Assembly (NCBI GenBank): GCA_013365325.1
Contig: JABVXV010000016.1
Span: 1-64,000 of the forward strand
DNA from: Dipetalonema caudispina
Taxonomy: Eukaryota; Nematoda; Chromadorea; Rhabditida; Onchocercidae
Reading direction: 5' to 3'
DNA length: 64,000 nt
In this document: piece by piece, positions 48,372 to 59,136 of the stretch
Layout: each line of letters opens with the position of its first letter
Numbering within the stretch: the stretch's first letter is position 1
Notes under the pieces: generated by a model
Seen by the model: only the letters and a program-made list of their open reading frames with translations
What the model was told of the DNA's origin: nothing
Database searches by the model: none
Position numbers and translations under genes: made by a program

Positions 48372-50246
48372 CCTAGGCCTGATTTTTGATAAATCTTCAT
48401 TTGTTAAAGCATTCTTTATAAATTTTAGAATTATTGAACATATACACTGCATAATTTGGTTACTTAGTTACCATTCTGCAGAAATAATAATTAACACCTA
48501 TTGAAATAATTGTTTATTCGTGTAATTGTTGGTGGGTTTTTTTTTTGATTTAAATATTCCAATTAGCAAATCATTCAGTGTTATAATAAATATCAGTCAA
48601 TATCTTGTAATTTATTTGAAAACAATTAATTTTTGAAATGCATTACAATCATTTTTCATCAATGCGATTAAGAAATTCAGAATATAATCGCTTCATTACT
48701 AACTATTTTTAGTGGTTAGTTCTCTTGCGATAGCACAAAAATTTATTGATAATCATTCCATTGAAAGTTGTTATAAGATGAGAAATTTTAATTTTAATTC
48801 ACCAAATTTCCATGAAGAGTTTTTGGTTAATTTTTACATTCTGAATACAATTTCCGCCGCATTCTGAATGCATGTATTATTTGCCTTATGTATGTATGTA
48901 AAGGCACTTTTATGTTTATATTACTATCATTGTTTTATGTAAATATTTTGCTCGTTTCCATTTCTTCCTTTGTTCATAGATTTTTATTAAATTTAAATTA
49001 TGTCCAATTTGTGATATTCATATACATATGTACTTATGCAACAATTTGATTGGGTTGATAGTGAAAGAAGAAGCAATTTTAATTGCATTTACAATTGTCG
49101 CACTAAAATTTGCCTCAGTTTTTTTCCTTTTTTTTTATTAAATTTTGAACTCAAAATGTGAAAGAATAAAAGATGACCTTGTCATTCAATTCTGTTGGAA
49201 GACGACAGTATTTGCAGAAATAAATGTCTTGAAATTAGATACGAAGTTCAAACGAAGAAATAATAAAAATGGTTACAAATTCATAGAACTGAATTATTAA
49301 GATTATTCATGAAAACTTATCTTTTATGCAAAATACAAAATCTCCCATTCTCGTTTCCTTTTATAAACTTAAAAAACCTTGTTCCCTGATAATATTTGTT
49401 GAAAAGTATGGAATTAACTTTGCATGCATGTTAAAATCCATCAGAAGTGATCGAAACTTGAATAGTAACATGAAATGATCGTCAATTTTGGATAAAAAAT
49501 TTTAATTTTAATGTTTGTTTATCGTTTTTAACGATAAATTTACTGGGAAAAATTTGTTATGGAACGGAAAATAGAATTCTAAATGAAAAGATCAGAGGAA
49601 GGTTAGCTAATATAAAAGTTGAGAATTTTGTTTAAGTTAACGTTGCGTAGCAGCTGAGAGTTGTTGCCCTTCGCAACGGTGTTGAGGAAGAAGAGAAATG
49701 GAATATTGCCTTTATCGGTTTATTAGTCCATTATAATTTAAGTTTGACTATCTCCAACAGCATTCATCGCACGTTATCTTTTTAAAAATGAAATTCTTAT
49801 GCTTAAAAAAATTTTAGTTACGTGATTAACTAATTTATTTCACATTTACTTTTAATGGTCTTTACAAGGATGACGACAAATATTTTATTTAGTTTAAACT
49901 TCTTCGTATAGATCCTATTTATATGTCAAATAATATTTTGTATTATTTGATTCAGTGTTCAAACTAAATATCTAAAATTAATTTCTAAGAATTTGCAATT
50001 TGTCGCTATTTAGCCAAACGCAAATTCTAAGATATTTGATGAAATTCATTTTTCTTTGACTTGACGAGATTCATAAAATTAATCCTAATTTTCCAAACTT
50101 TTTTTGATTACTTTAAAATTACATCTGAAAATTAAATTTCTTTATTCTTTTTCTTAAGATCATCATTGGAGATGAAGCCGCAGATAAATTATGTTATACT
50201 TTATACCACAGTTCATCACCGCTGACCAATCTGAGGAATTCATACT
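48372..50246. other. Intergenic stretch, no gene seen
   Basis: AT-rich sequence with dense stops and no recognisable exon. It presumably contains the promoter of the three-finger protein gene that starts at 50247. Confidence 0.5.
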
Positions 50247-51113
50247 ATGTGCGAATATACAAAATATGCATTCTGTATCCAATATCGCCCGTTACTATCT
50301 ACGATTTTATACTTCTATGTAATACTTTCACGATCCATTGCTCTACGATGTTACGTTGTAAGTGTTCATCTTTCTTTCTAACAATATCAAGAAGACAGAA
50401 TGGAATCATTAAAATGTGAGTAATTTCGTGAATTTATTTATAGTAAATTTGATTGAAGAAAATTCTCTTTAAAAAAGACTTGCTTATAGAGTGGACCTGC
50501 ACCATACAATGGTAGTATTGCTGATATCCCACTCCAGGAATGTCATCCAAAAGTGGTATCCTGCATGACAACAGTTAGTTGGGTAAAAGATTTCTCCTCA
50601 TACTACTGCTCAACAAGAAAGTGCACTACGAAGGTTGGAATATTCATATTTTAAGGTTGACTATTTTTTGATTAAAATTGATAATCTAATTATATGTTCT
50701 ATTACGCCTTATATTAGTAGTGCCCTTTCATATTCTCAAAATTAGAGTTTGTATTCACACCGAGATTAAAATATTTATAATCATATCAGTTCTAAGCTAT
50801 TCCTTTATATCTAAGCAATCACTAGTATGAAATCATAGGCTAAAATACGAATTACTTCATCCTGTCTGATATATATTTATGCCAAAGTTTGTTAATGCCT
50901 TTTTTAAAAAGTTTCAAGCTAAAGTAAAAAATTCATCAGCAGACTGGAGTGATCAGTAATACATCGACACTTTACAACACTACAGATGATTCGCTGACGA
51001 TCCACTGCTGCTACACAGACGGATGCAACTCTTCCTCCTCTTTACAGCCCTTCAAACCAAGCTCATCTGTAGTTGTCGCTATAATTATCGTCTTTGTTTG
51101 TATCAAATGTTAA
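50247..51113 (+). CDS. Small secreted or membrane-anchored three-finger (Ly6/LU-like) protein, 142 aa
   Basis: Exons are 50247-50357 (donor TACGTT|GTAAGT), 50490-50633 and 50940-51113. All junctions are phase 0, and the third acceptor could shift by one codon (CAG/CAG). Residues 15-32 form a hydrophobic signal segment after a short basic N-terminus, so the mature chain probably begins near LRCYV. Eight Cys fall in the mature part (35, 55, 62, 77, 82, 108, 109, 114). It ends in the CCYTDGCN signature, matching the CC-x4-CN ending of Ly6/uPAR domains. Four Asn-X-Ser/Thr sites are present. A Ser/Pro linker and the hydrophobic tail VVVAIIIVFV close the protein, as in a GPI signal or a single TM. 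Such proteins modulate receptors and channels, but the partner here is unknown. The family call rests on Cys pattern only. Confidence 0.8.
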
Positions 51114-52004
51114 CTGAAACATTTCGCTCCTCCAACAGTATAATTTTTTTGTGCTATATAGATGCAATATGCAAAATGCGGGAAAAATCATTTTTAGATG
51201 TTGATCAAAAATTTAGAAGTCCTATAAACAGCAAGAAAAGTCCGTTTCTAAAACCTACCTAATATAAAGTTAGGAGCTGAATTCACATGAAGGATCTTCC
51301 TTTTCACAGATCTTAAGAGTAAGTTTAGATTAAATTTTGTAGTTCCGCCATAAGCACTGAAAATTAATTTTGTTGTAGTATTTTCCTCGTCATAGCATTT
51401 TCTTTTGATTACTACATTCATTCAACTAATCACAATTAGAAATATGATTCCAATTTATCACATCATTCTGTTCTCATGGAAGAGATTATGATTTAAGTTA
51501 CTATGGAGCTTCTGAAACATCCGGCGTCATAGTATTCGACGTTGATAAAATAAAGAAGGAAGTAATAATAAGAGCAAAGTCGTGATATTACACAGCAAAA
51601 ATATGCTCTCTGTAGCTTATTAATAACATATTAGAAAAGATCATTTTTCCGATAATTCATGTCAATAGTGAAATACAAATTTCTAAATAGTATTACTTCT
51701 CATAATTATGGACGGAACCACAAATTTTCGATATGCGCTAAAAAATGCTTCAAATTATAACATTTATAAAATTGAAAAATGTACTAGTATTTTGATGCAA
51801 TAAACACTTTCTATTAAAACGATTATATTACAATAAAAAGAATTCATCAGAAAAAGAGACCTGGAAATTCGAAACAAACATTCCTAGATAGTAACTGAAT
51901 ATTTTATACCAAAATTCTAAATATAAAACCAAATATATGTAAGTACAGAAAAAGCAAGTATGTTGCTGTCAAAATGGATGCATATGTTTAAACATATCTT
52001 TGTG
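51114..52004. other. Intergenic stretch, no gene seen
   Basis: AT-rich flank between the three-finger gene and the minus-strand exon cluster. It includes an AATAAA-like word near 51547. No exon is supported. Confidence 0.5.
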
Positions 52005-53887
52005 TTACTGCTGCATGTGAAATAATCCAGATTTAGCCGTACACACTTTTTGGTTTTCAAAAGTTGTAGGTGGGAAATGACAATCTTTACTTGGAACGCA
52101 TGGTATTCTGTGTCCACATTTCTGCAATTTAAGCTGGGTAACTGGAAAGAAAACAAGACAAAAAAAGCAGAATGTTCCTCATTAGCAATAGCAAAACTAA
52201 TGGTAACAATCCTTTTTACTTTGTTGGAAAGTAAATTTTCTTTTTTCTTACATTTTCTTTGGTTTCTAAATTTAATTCTCTCGAAAAGTCAAACTTCTCT
52301 GCCGTTTGCCATTCTGTTTTAGATTCCTGAAAGGGAAGAAAAACATTTAGAGAAACTGAAATAAGTCCGACATATCAGTACAACGTCTGATTTTGTTTAA
52401 AAAAAATTTCATTCAAAATCTTATATCAAATATGCTTTCGGATGAACTAAATTTGAAATTATAGTAAATTAACTTCATGTAAACTAAAAATGTCAAGATT
52501 CCTACTTGTTGTCTCTTATCATATAAAATATTACGCTACATTTTGCATTTATAACTGTCGGCTGAGAAAATTCAAGTTATATTTTTCATACTTCTTTTAC
52601 ACAAAAAATAGGACAATATGTTCACTAAAAGGAAAATGAATCAGAATAGAAATTATTCAATATTACATTTTAGTGCAACCTCTTATATTATGGCGAAGCT
52701 TACCCTAATGAACAAATATAATTTATGATACCAAGATTCATCCCTTCTTTCATTTCATTATGAGGTCGTATTATATATTACTTTTTTCTCTTTCAGCGGG
52801 CAATCCACAAATCAGAAAAACCACCCAAAAACCAAACACATATAAATCAAAAAAGAGGCATTCTCACATAAAGTATTTAAAATACTTACGTTCAAAGGTA
52901 AACAGTATAAATGAAAAATTGGACATTAGCTGATTTACATCTGCGGCTTACTATGCTGATCAACTGGAAAATGGGAATCGAAGAATTGTTGTTGAACTGG
53001 TACCTGCGAGTGCGGAGACATAATTCATTTGAGAATAGTAAAAGATATATAACAGATATTAGTACCCCATTTGTTTTCATTGAGAATTTCTACAATCACA
53101 ACATAAACGTTTCATGAAGAATGGGAAACTGTCTGAACTAAAATTATCATATGGTGATATCTTCATGACAAATAACTTATTAGCTTCAGCGATACATTGA
53201 TGCATGTTTCCATACTGTGAAGGAAATTAGTAAATTTACTACTGGTAATGAATCTAGCAAAGGATTCAGCAGGCATCCACTTAATAAAAATGTGTTATAC
53301 GATTGGAAAGACGAAATCTGGGCAGGAAGTTTGTTCAGTTCTGAAATATTCTGAAAGTAAAGTATACGAACATTTTGTCTTTATTGTTTTGCTAGACGTG
53401 TTTTATGAACTCTAAGAAATATTTATTAGGTATAAATGTGAATAAACAATACTCCCATTCTTCTGCCATCGCATTTTAATAGAGTAGCAATTTCTTATTT
53501 GAATGCTCTCAATTCGTGATGTTACCTGGTAAATATCCCAAGCTTCCAACTTCTCTATTCCACTTCTCAATAGCATACAGTCAGTTGACACTGGTAGCAT
53601 ATTGTAAGCTAAAAAAATTCTGCAATGAATTTGTATTTTATGTTACAATCTTGGGGAATAAAGTCAAACTTCTAGACTTTAAAAGTAAGCAGACCTTTCC
53701 GTGTGGTTAATGTGCATTTCACTCAATTTTCTGTTTAGCACAAAAGGCATGCTTATATCCAAAAAGAAACCTGGCTGAAGTATGTTTTCTTCCTCCATCA
53801 ATTCCTCTGCAGGAATTCCGCCTTGAATATTTTCACCAGTTAATACAGTTTCTCCAGAGTTGTTTGATGACATGGTTCGTGTTGAGA
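52005..53887 (-). CDS. Candidate minus-strand exon chain, possibly the 3' half of the gene starting at 57585
   Basis: Five exons chain in compatible phase. 53887-53771 contains MSSNNSGETVLTGEN and ends at donor CCAG|GTTTCT. 53608-53526 follows TTTTTTTAG, ends WDIYQ and has donor CAG|GTAACA. 53350-53243 follows TTTACTTTCAG. 53003-52952 follows CTCGCAG and has donor GTAAGC. 52141-52005 follows the very strong TTTTCTTTCCAG and ends in TAA. The last exon is Cys-rich, with KCGHRIPC then VPSKDC and a fourth Cys. The first exon accepts phase 1, which the exon at 56141-56072 can supply. Against this, several segments also read open on the + strand (53190-53354), so the strand is not certain. There is no family I recognise. 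Confidence 0.35.
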
Positions 53888-56033
53888 CTGCTTAAGATAC
53901 GTTACATTTCAAAAACCCGACACCTCTACTTCGTTTTGGAATTTATCATTTTTTTGGACATGTGAAAAGGTAATAAATTAGAAAAGAATTTCGTAAATCT
54001 TCAACAGCAAAAAACTGCATTGCAAAATTTTTTATTGGCATTAGATTACAATTCAGAGTACTAAGACTAATCACAGTGCAGACATTTTACTGCGAAAAAA
54101 TTCCTGAGTTATACTGAAATATTCCTGCATTTGTTAAATTATCGATCTTTTTCAGTGTTATCCTGCTTCTGTCAGACACTTTAACGAGGTTAGAATTAAA
54201 TAAATTTAGGTTGAAATTTGTTTGATTTTCCATTTTGGATTGAAATTTCGCTTTCTTTTTTAATGCAGCAAGACGCATATTTCCTTCCAGAAAAAAGAAT
54301 TATACTTTCTTATTCTGCAAGGCCTCCAATCTTGTTAGCGCACTTACTATTTGAATTCTTCAAAAGAGGGCAAAAAATGATAACTTCAAAATACATCAGC
54401 GCTGAGTCAATCAAAAAACAAATCAAAAAAAGCAAAAAAAGAAAAACTTGTTAAAGAAATTAACTGATTATATCTGGATGTATGAAATACTACGTATGAA
54501 AATCATACTGTGATTTTTTTCATTCAGACGACTGGAAGATTGATTTTTCCTATGAGACTGCTTGTCTGTTGAATCTAGAAAATCATGTAATTCATTGTTA
54601 AAAATAAAATTATTTCGTACTACTTATTATATCTTGCAAATAATCTCGCCTTCCAAAACAAAATAAAACATGAAGCTCAAGTTCATAGTAATCACGAGAT
54701 GGTTCTATTAAAATTAATGAAAAGTTAAACTATTACAAAAAGGAACTTTATCCTCATATCACTCGTGCTCACAGAAAAAATAATACCAGAAAATAAGATG
54801 TTCAAACATTCGGAAGATTTGTTTTTCTGGCGTTTTCATTTTTAAAGAAATTAAGAGAGACAGTTTTGCAATATCTTGTAAACAAAGTTTTAGAAACAAA
54901 AGTTACAACCCATGTTCTATTATTCTCACTATACAAATATCTGCTCTGCCTTACATTACTGCGCTTGTGTCTTAGCTTGCCATTTTCATAGGTCTCTTAA
55001 AACCACTGATTAATTAATGAAATGATGGGTTTTCTTTATCAAATTTTTTCTGAATATTGTGAGCATAAATAGATCTCATATCACTATCTCCAAAAAATCA
55101 CACTTGAAGCTAAGCTTCCACATATGTAGGGTGACTATTCTATCCAATTAATCTTTCAGGATATCTCTATTAAATGTTTTCTTATGATTGCACGAGATAA
55201 GATCCCATAAATGTTCGCAACATCCTCTACAGAGTGAATGTAGCTAGGTGTCAATCATGCAATAAACCGACAATAATTAAAAGAAGCCTGAAGAATTTCC
55301 GCAAGGTTTATATAGGTGATAGTTCCTCTTGTTTAGTGGATACAGAAAAAAGATTCGAAAGTTCTAAAATGTAATGTGCAATGTTTTAATATATTTATAT
55401 ATTAAATATATGTACATGTTTTTTTTTTGTATATGTAAAAAATCCATCAACTCTTTGAATCCCATATAAACAAATAAAAGTCAGTAGAACAACAAGGAAA
55501 CATAAGGCTGCTTACATATTAGTTTGATTTTATTAATCAAAACCTGCTGATGCTGTTTTTTTTTTTTTTTTTTTTCAGTTAGATGACATTTGTATTGCGT
55601 GATAACATTCACAGCACATTTTTATGGTTTTCCAAATTTCTATTGTATTAAATCTTTGAATTATGGGCCAAGTGTTTTGTTCCGAAGAATATCTGTTGAT
55701 AATTTCGAAGAAGAAATTTCAACAAAAAATAAATGTAACCTTGCTGTAAAAGCGTTAGTGCTTTACAGGTTTCTGAGCACCACCTTCGCCGTTTTTTGGT
55801 TAAATTGAAAGAAGTTAGTCGGGTATTACATAATTCGCATCTCTTATCTACCCATTTATCCAAAACAATAGCGAAGTGAACTAATTTTTTCGAAAGCTTC
55901 ATTGAGAAAAGAGATTCTGCTCTTTCTGAAGAAATAATTCAAAACAAATAAGCATTGACCACAGTAACGGATGAAAAATAATGAAAATCTAATATGAAAT
56001 TTGCAAAAATTAAATTCCGATTTAAGTTATATT
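53888..56033. other. Unresolved interval, presumed intron of the minus-strand gene
   Basis: Mostly AT-rich with no strong exon. One segment stands out on the minus strand (55880-55740); it is described separately. A Lys-rich open segment on the + strand at 54266-54454 follows a good acceptor but has no detectable partner exon. Confidence 0.35.
55740..55880 (-). other. Possible frame-neutral cassette exon with a zinc-finger-like Cys pattern
   Basis: On the minus strand, a 141-base segment is bounded by TTAG and CAAG|GTTACA and enters and leaves in phase 1. It could be included or skipped between the 56141 and 53887 exons without changing frame. It encodes RCELCNTRL, then an Arg/Lys run and RRRWCSETC. 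The spacing recalls the first half of a FYVE-like zinc site, but the expected second Cys pairs are absent and the acceptor has no pyrimidine tract. Confidence 0.2.
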
Positions 56034-57585
56034 TCAAAATTTTTCCCCGAAACGACATAGACATATTTTACCATCAACTGGAGATCCTAAGCATTCATCG
56101 CCATCTTTCACTGCGATTAGAGAATTCAACATCGTTCTCCTCTAAAAAAATATGAATATTGCGAAAGCTTTTGAAATTTCCACCGCTACTTTCCATAAAG
56201 CAGCAACACAGATAAAACATCAGAACAGTAACAAATGCATACTTTACCATCCTTTCCATGCAAAGGAATTGTAAAGTTGAATAATATAAATTACATGAGA
56301 AATCTGAATACCTTCAAAATAGTTGAATCCCTCTGTTGTGACAATCTCTTCCTTCGCAAAATGCCTAAACTTATATTTCCCTGCATTTGCTGCTCCCTAG
56401 CTTCATTTGTTCTCTAAAAATAAGCAAGAATGGAGCAAACAAATCAGTAAGTTAAAAAGTGAAGATAGTATTTGACTTGCTAAAAAAAGTTACTCCTTTA
56501 AAGAAATCAACTCTACTCTTTATTTGGACCAATCATACCCGATTTTTGTCAAAATCTCCCACTTTTTGGTGAAATCTAGTACTAGCAATATCATTACCAT
56601 CTTTTTATCCCTCCTCTGTGCTGAATCTATATTCAGTCACACTTGAGCATCATTGTTCTTTAAAAGTGATTAGCGTTTTATAATCTGATTTCTTTTGATA
56701 TGTATAAGCATTTTAAAAGATTTCGAAGTCTTAATAAAGGAAAGAACATTTTTGATAAATGAAAATACCTTAGTTTTTTGTGTACAACGTGGTTGTTGAA
56801 CTGGCTTTTGCTTTTTTAGAGATAATGCTTCTCCCCAGGTTTCATTACTAGAGGTTTGCACATTAGACCATCTCGAACACTGTGGTGACTCTTTATGTGG
56901 TTTTGAGTCTTCACTTCGAAACACATTATGAACAGCAACTTTTACTGTTTCACGGTTCTGATAACGTTTCATATTACCATATCCTGCGATGGTTATTGAT
57001 CGTGATGGAATTTCGATAGTGCTTGATCGTCTAATATCAGCCGTGTCTGAGAAGCCTTCAGCATTCATAACTTTCATCTGAAGCCGTCTTAAAGATCCTC
57101 TTTTTGGACTACTATGTTGACATTGACTGCAGTCAGAATTCTGGGAACGAATGCTTGTGTGATAAACTATTCCTGGAAATACTTAAATTAAGCTGAATAA
57201 ATAACGTTGTGATGAAATGTGTACGCTGTTTGAATAAGAAAGCAAATACTAGTAAAGTGAGGAAATAAGGCATATCAACTATATTAACTTTGTATCATCT
57301 CTTCTTTATTCATTTCTCTCCTAGTTTCTTCTAATAATGAAATGATTTTCATAACAGAAATACACCATGTTACCTGTCATTTTAAATTCTATTTGACAAC
57401 AAATTAAATTGAAATGAGTAGATTCAGAACAAAGAAAATTACAGTAATATAGGGAAAAGTCACAGACAACTGGAGAAACTATTAAGTTGAAAAGATGAAA
57501 AAAAGAACTAACTTTTGTCGATATCTTGGAAAGATAATTTAGCCAATAAATTCTTCTTTGACATCTCACCAGCTGAAGATATCAT
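56034..57585 (-). CDS. Unrecognised minus-strand gene, 5' part well supported (four exons, 228 aa as drawn)
   Basis: Exons on the minus strand are 57585-57513 (ATG, beginning MISSAGEMSKKNLLAKL, donor AAAA|GTTAGT), 57172-56769 (after TATTTCCAG, donor AAG|GTATTT), 56413-56312 (after TATTTTTAG, donor AAG|GTATTC) and 56141-56034 (after TTTTTTTAG, ending TGA). All phases agree. The 404-base exon holds 134 open codons, unlikely by chance at this AT content. The protein is basic, Ser/Arg/Gln-rich and probably disordered, with RRSSTIEIPSRS and LRRKRLSQQRDS resembling basophilic-kinase sites. It has no signal peptide or TM segment. The last exon contains a GAT|GGTAAAAT donor, so the gene may continue into the exons at 53887-52005. 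I cannot assign a function. Confidence 0.65.
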
Positions 57586-59136
57586 TAATTAATTTTCTCA
57601 CCAATTAGGAACTGTATTAAAAGGGAAAATCAGAGGGATCCCTTTTCAAAAAACTTAAATCTCAATCTCGTTTATTGAATGGAGTCTGAGCAAACTTGGT
57701 AGTTTATCGGAAGTTTAATAAATACCACTTCGGAAAAGAAAAATTGTACTATTATTATTGCAAATTCGGATTTACTGCAATTTGCAAAGTCAGACTTGAC
57801 TAATTTGGGTTTCGCAATGTTATAAAGAGGTACTCTGAACTTCTAACAAAAAGTAAACATAGCACAGGAATAAATGAAGCTGAAATGATAACATTCATAA
57901 CAAAGAAAATGGGATCACTCAATTAATTAGGAAGAAAGAAATGTATGCACCAATTACTATCGACGTGAAGTTAACACGTACACTCCGTGATATTGCCAAC
58001 AGCCTTACTCAGTAATCAAATGCTGAATTATAAGTTAAGTAATTTGAAGAAGAAATAAACTATCGTCATCTGTCAACAAATCCTCTATAAGTTGCATCAC
58101 ATTCTGTGAAACTCGAAAGAATGATAGGATGGGTACAACGATACGTATCACTATGCATGCATGCGTAATGCATGCATGCATGCATGTTGGCTACTGCACT
58201 TCTGCAACATAAATCATATTTTCCGGAATATTTGGTAATTATATTTTCTTTATTTGATAGGAATGATAGATTCTTGTAACGAAAATGGAAGTAATCCAAG
58301 ATACCGTATCTTCCCTAAAATAAAATCTAACCGGAAAACAAGTCCTGAAATGATTTTTCAGGATAACGTAATATGAGGACCTCATTTAAAATTGTCAGCA
58401 AATTAATCACACTTAATAATTCCATTGCAGCTGTCATTAATGGAATGTGTGTAATTAATAAATTGTAAATTGACAGCATGAATAAATATTAAATTTTGTT
58501 TACGGAAAATAAAATTTCCCCCGGGAAATAAAACCTATTGTACATTAAGATTCAAATTAATTCCCACAGAAATATGATAACTAAGCTAAGATAACGCAAA
58601 AAGATAAATTCTCATCACTTGGCTTGTTAATCGATCATAATATCACATACTATACGATCTATTCATCCATTAGCATCCATTTTACTTATTTATTTTTTAC
58701 CACTTCATTAATACTTTTCACATGTAATTGTTAATATTTTTTCATATTCAACAAAATTATTTACTTACAATACGAATTGCATTATCACATAATTACATTC
58801 TTCTCTTCGATATTATCAGGTAGATTTAAATGTAATTAAATACATTAGAATTTGAAACTTTCATCACTTAATAATTTTTTGTGCTAAAAAAAAAAGTTAT
58901 GCTATCTTATTCGGTGATATTTATATATAATAAATATTTGTTGCAAAAAAGTTTATCTTTGAGCTTTTTTGATGCTACTTTTAACCTTAACAATTCTAAC
59001 AATTGTTACATATTCTATGCATTTAATTATTAATAAATTATTTCAATTAGCTGACTTAATTTATTTCATACCATAACAAAATGTTGATACATATTTTATT
59101 TGAAACATATTACACAGAGAAAACAATTTCTATCAT
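57586..59136. other. Intergenic stretch between two minus-strand genes
   Basis: AT-rich, with no exon seen. It holds the ATGC-type repeat near 58150. It should also contain the promoter of the unrecognised gene (start 57585) and the 3' flank of the transporter, whose probable AATAAA lies on the minus strand at 59100-59095. Confidence 0.5.
58152..58188. repeat. Palindromic (ATGC)n microsatellite
   Basis: Repeated GCATGCAT words on both sides of a short GTAA interruption make a self-complementary, alternating purine-pyrimidine tract of about 37 bases. Such tracts can form cruciform or Z-DNA and often vary in length. Confidence 0.8.

Noticed and set aside
52065..52138. Plus-strand exon reading WEMTIFTWNAWYSVSTFL
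   Set aside because: Hydrophobic antisense-like composition. The opposite strand carries a stronger acceptor and a Cys-rich frame over the same bases.
54266..54454. Plus-strand Lys-rich terminal exon candidate after TTTTAATGCAG
   Set aside because: Good acceptor, but no phase-matched upstream exon was found and the tail is mostly low-complexity lysine.
56142..56270. Minus-strand frame starting MERMVKYAFVTVLMF with signal-peptide character
   Set aside because: It falls within the intron between two well-supported exons of the 57585 gene and soon hits a stop. No in-phase donor continues it into the next exon.
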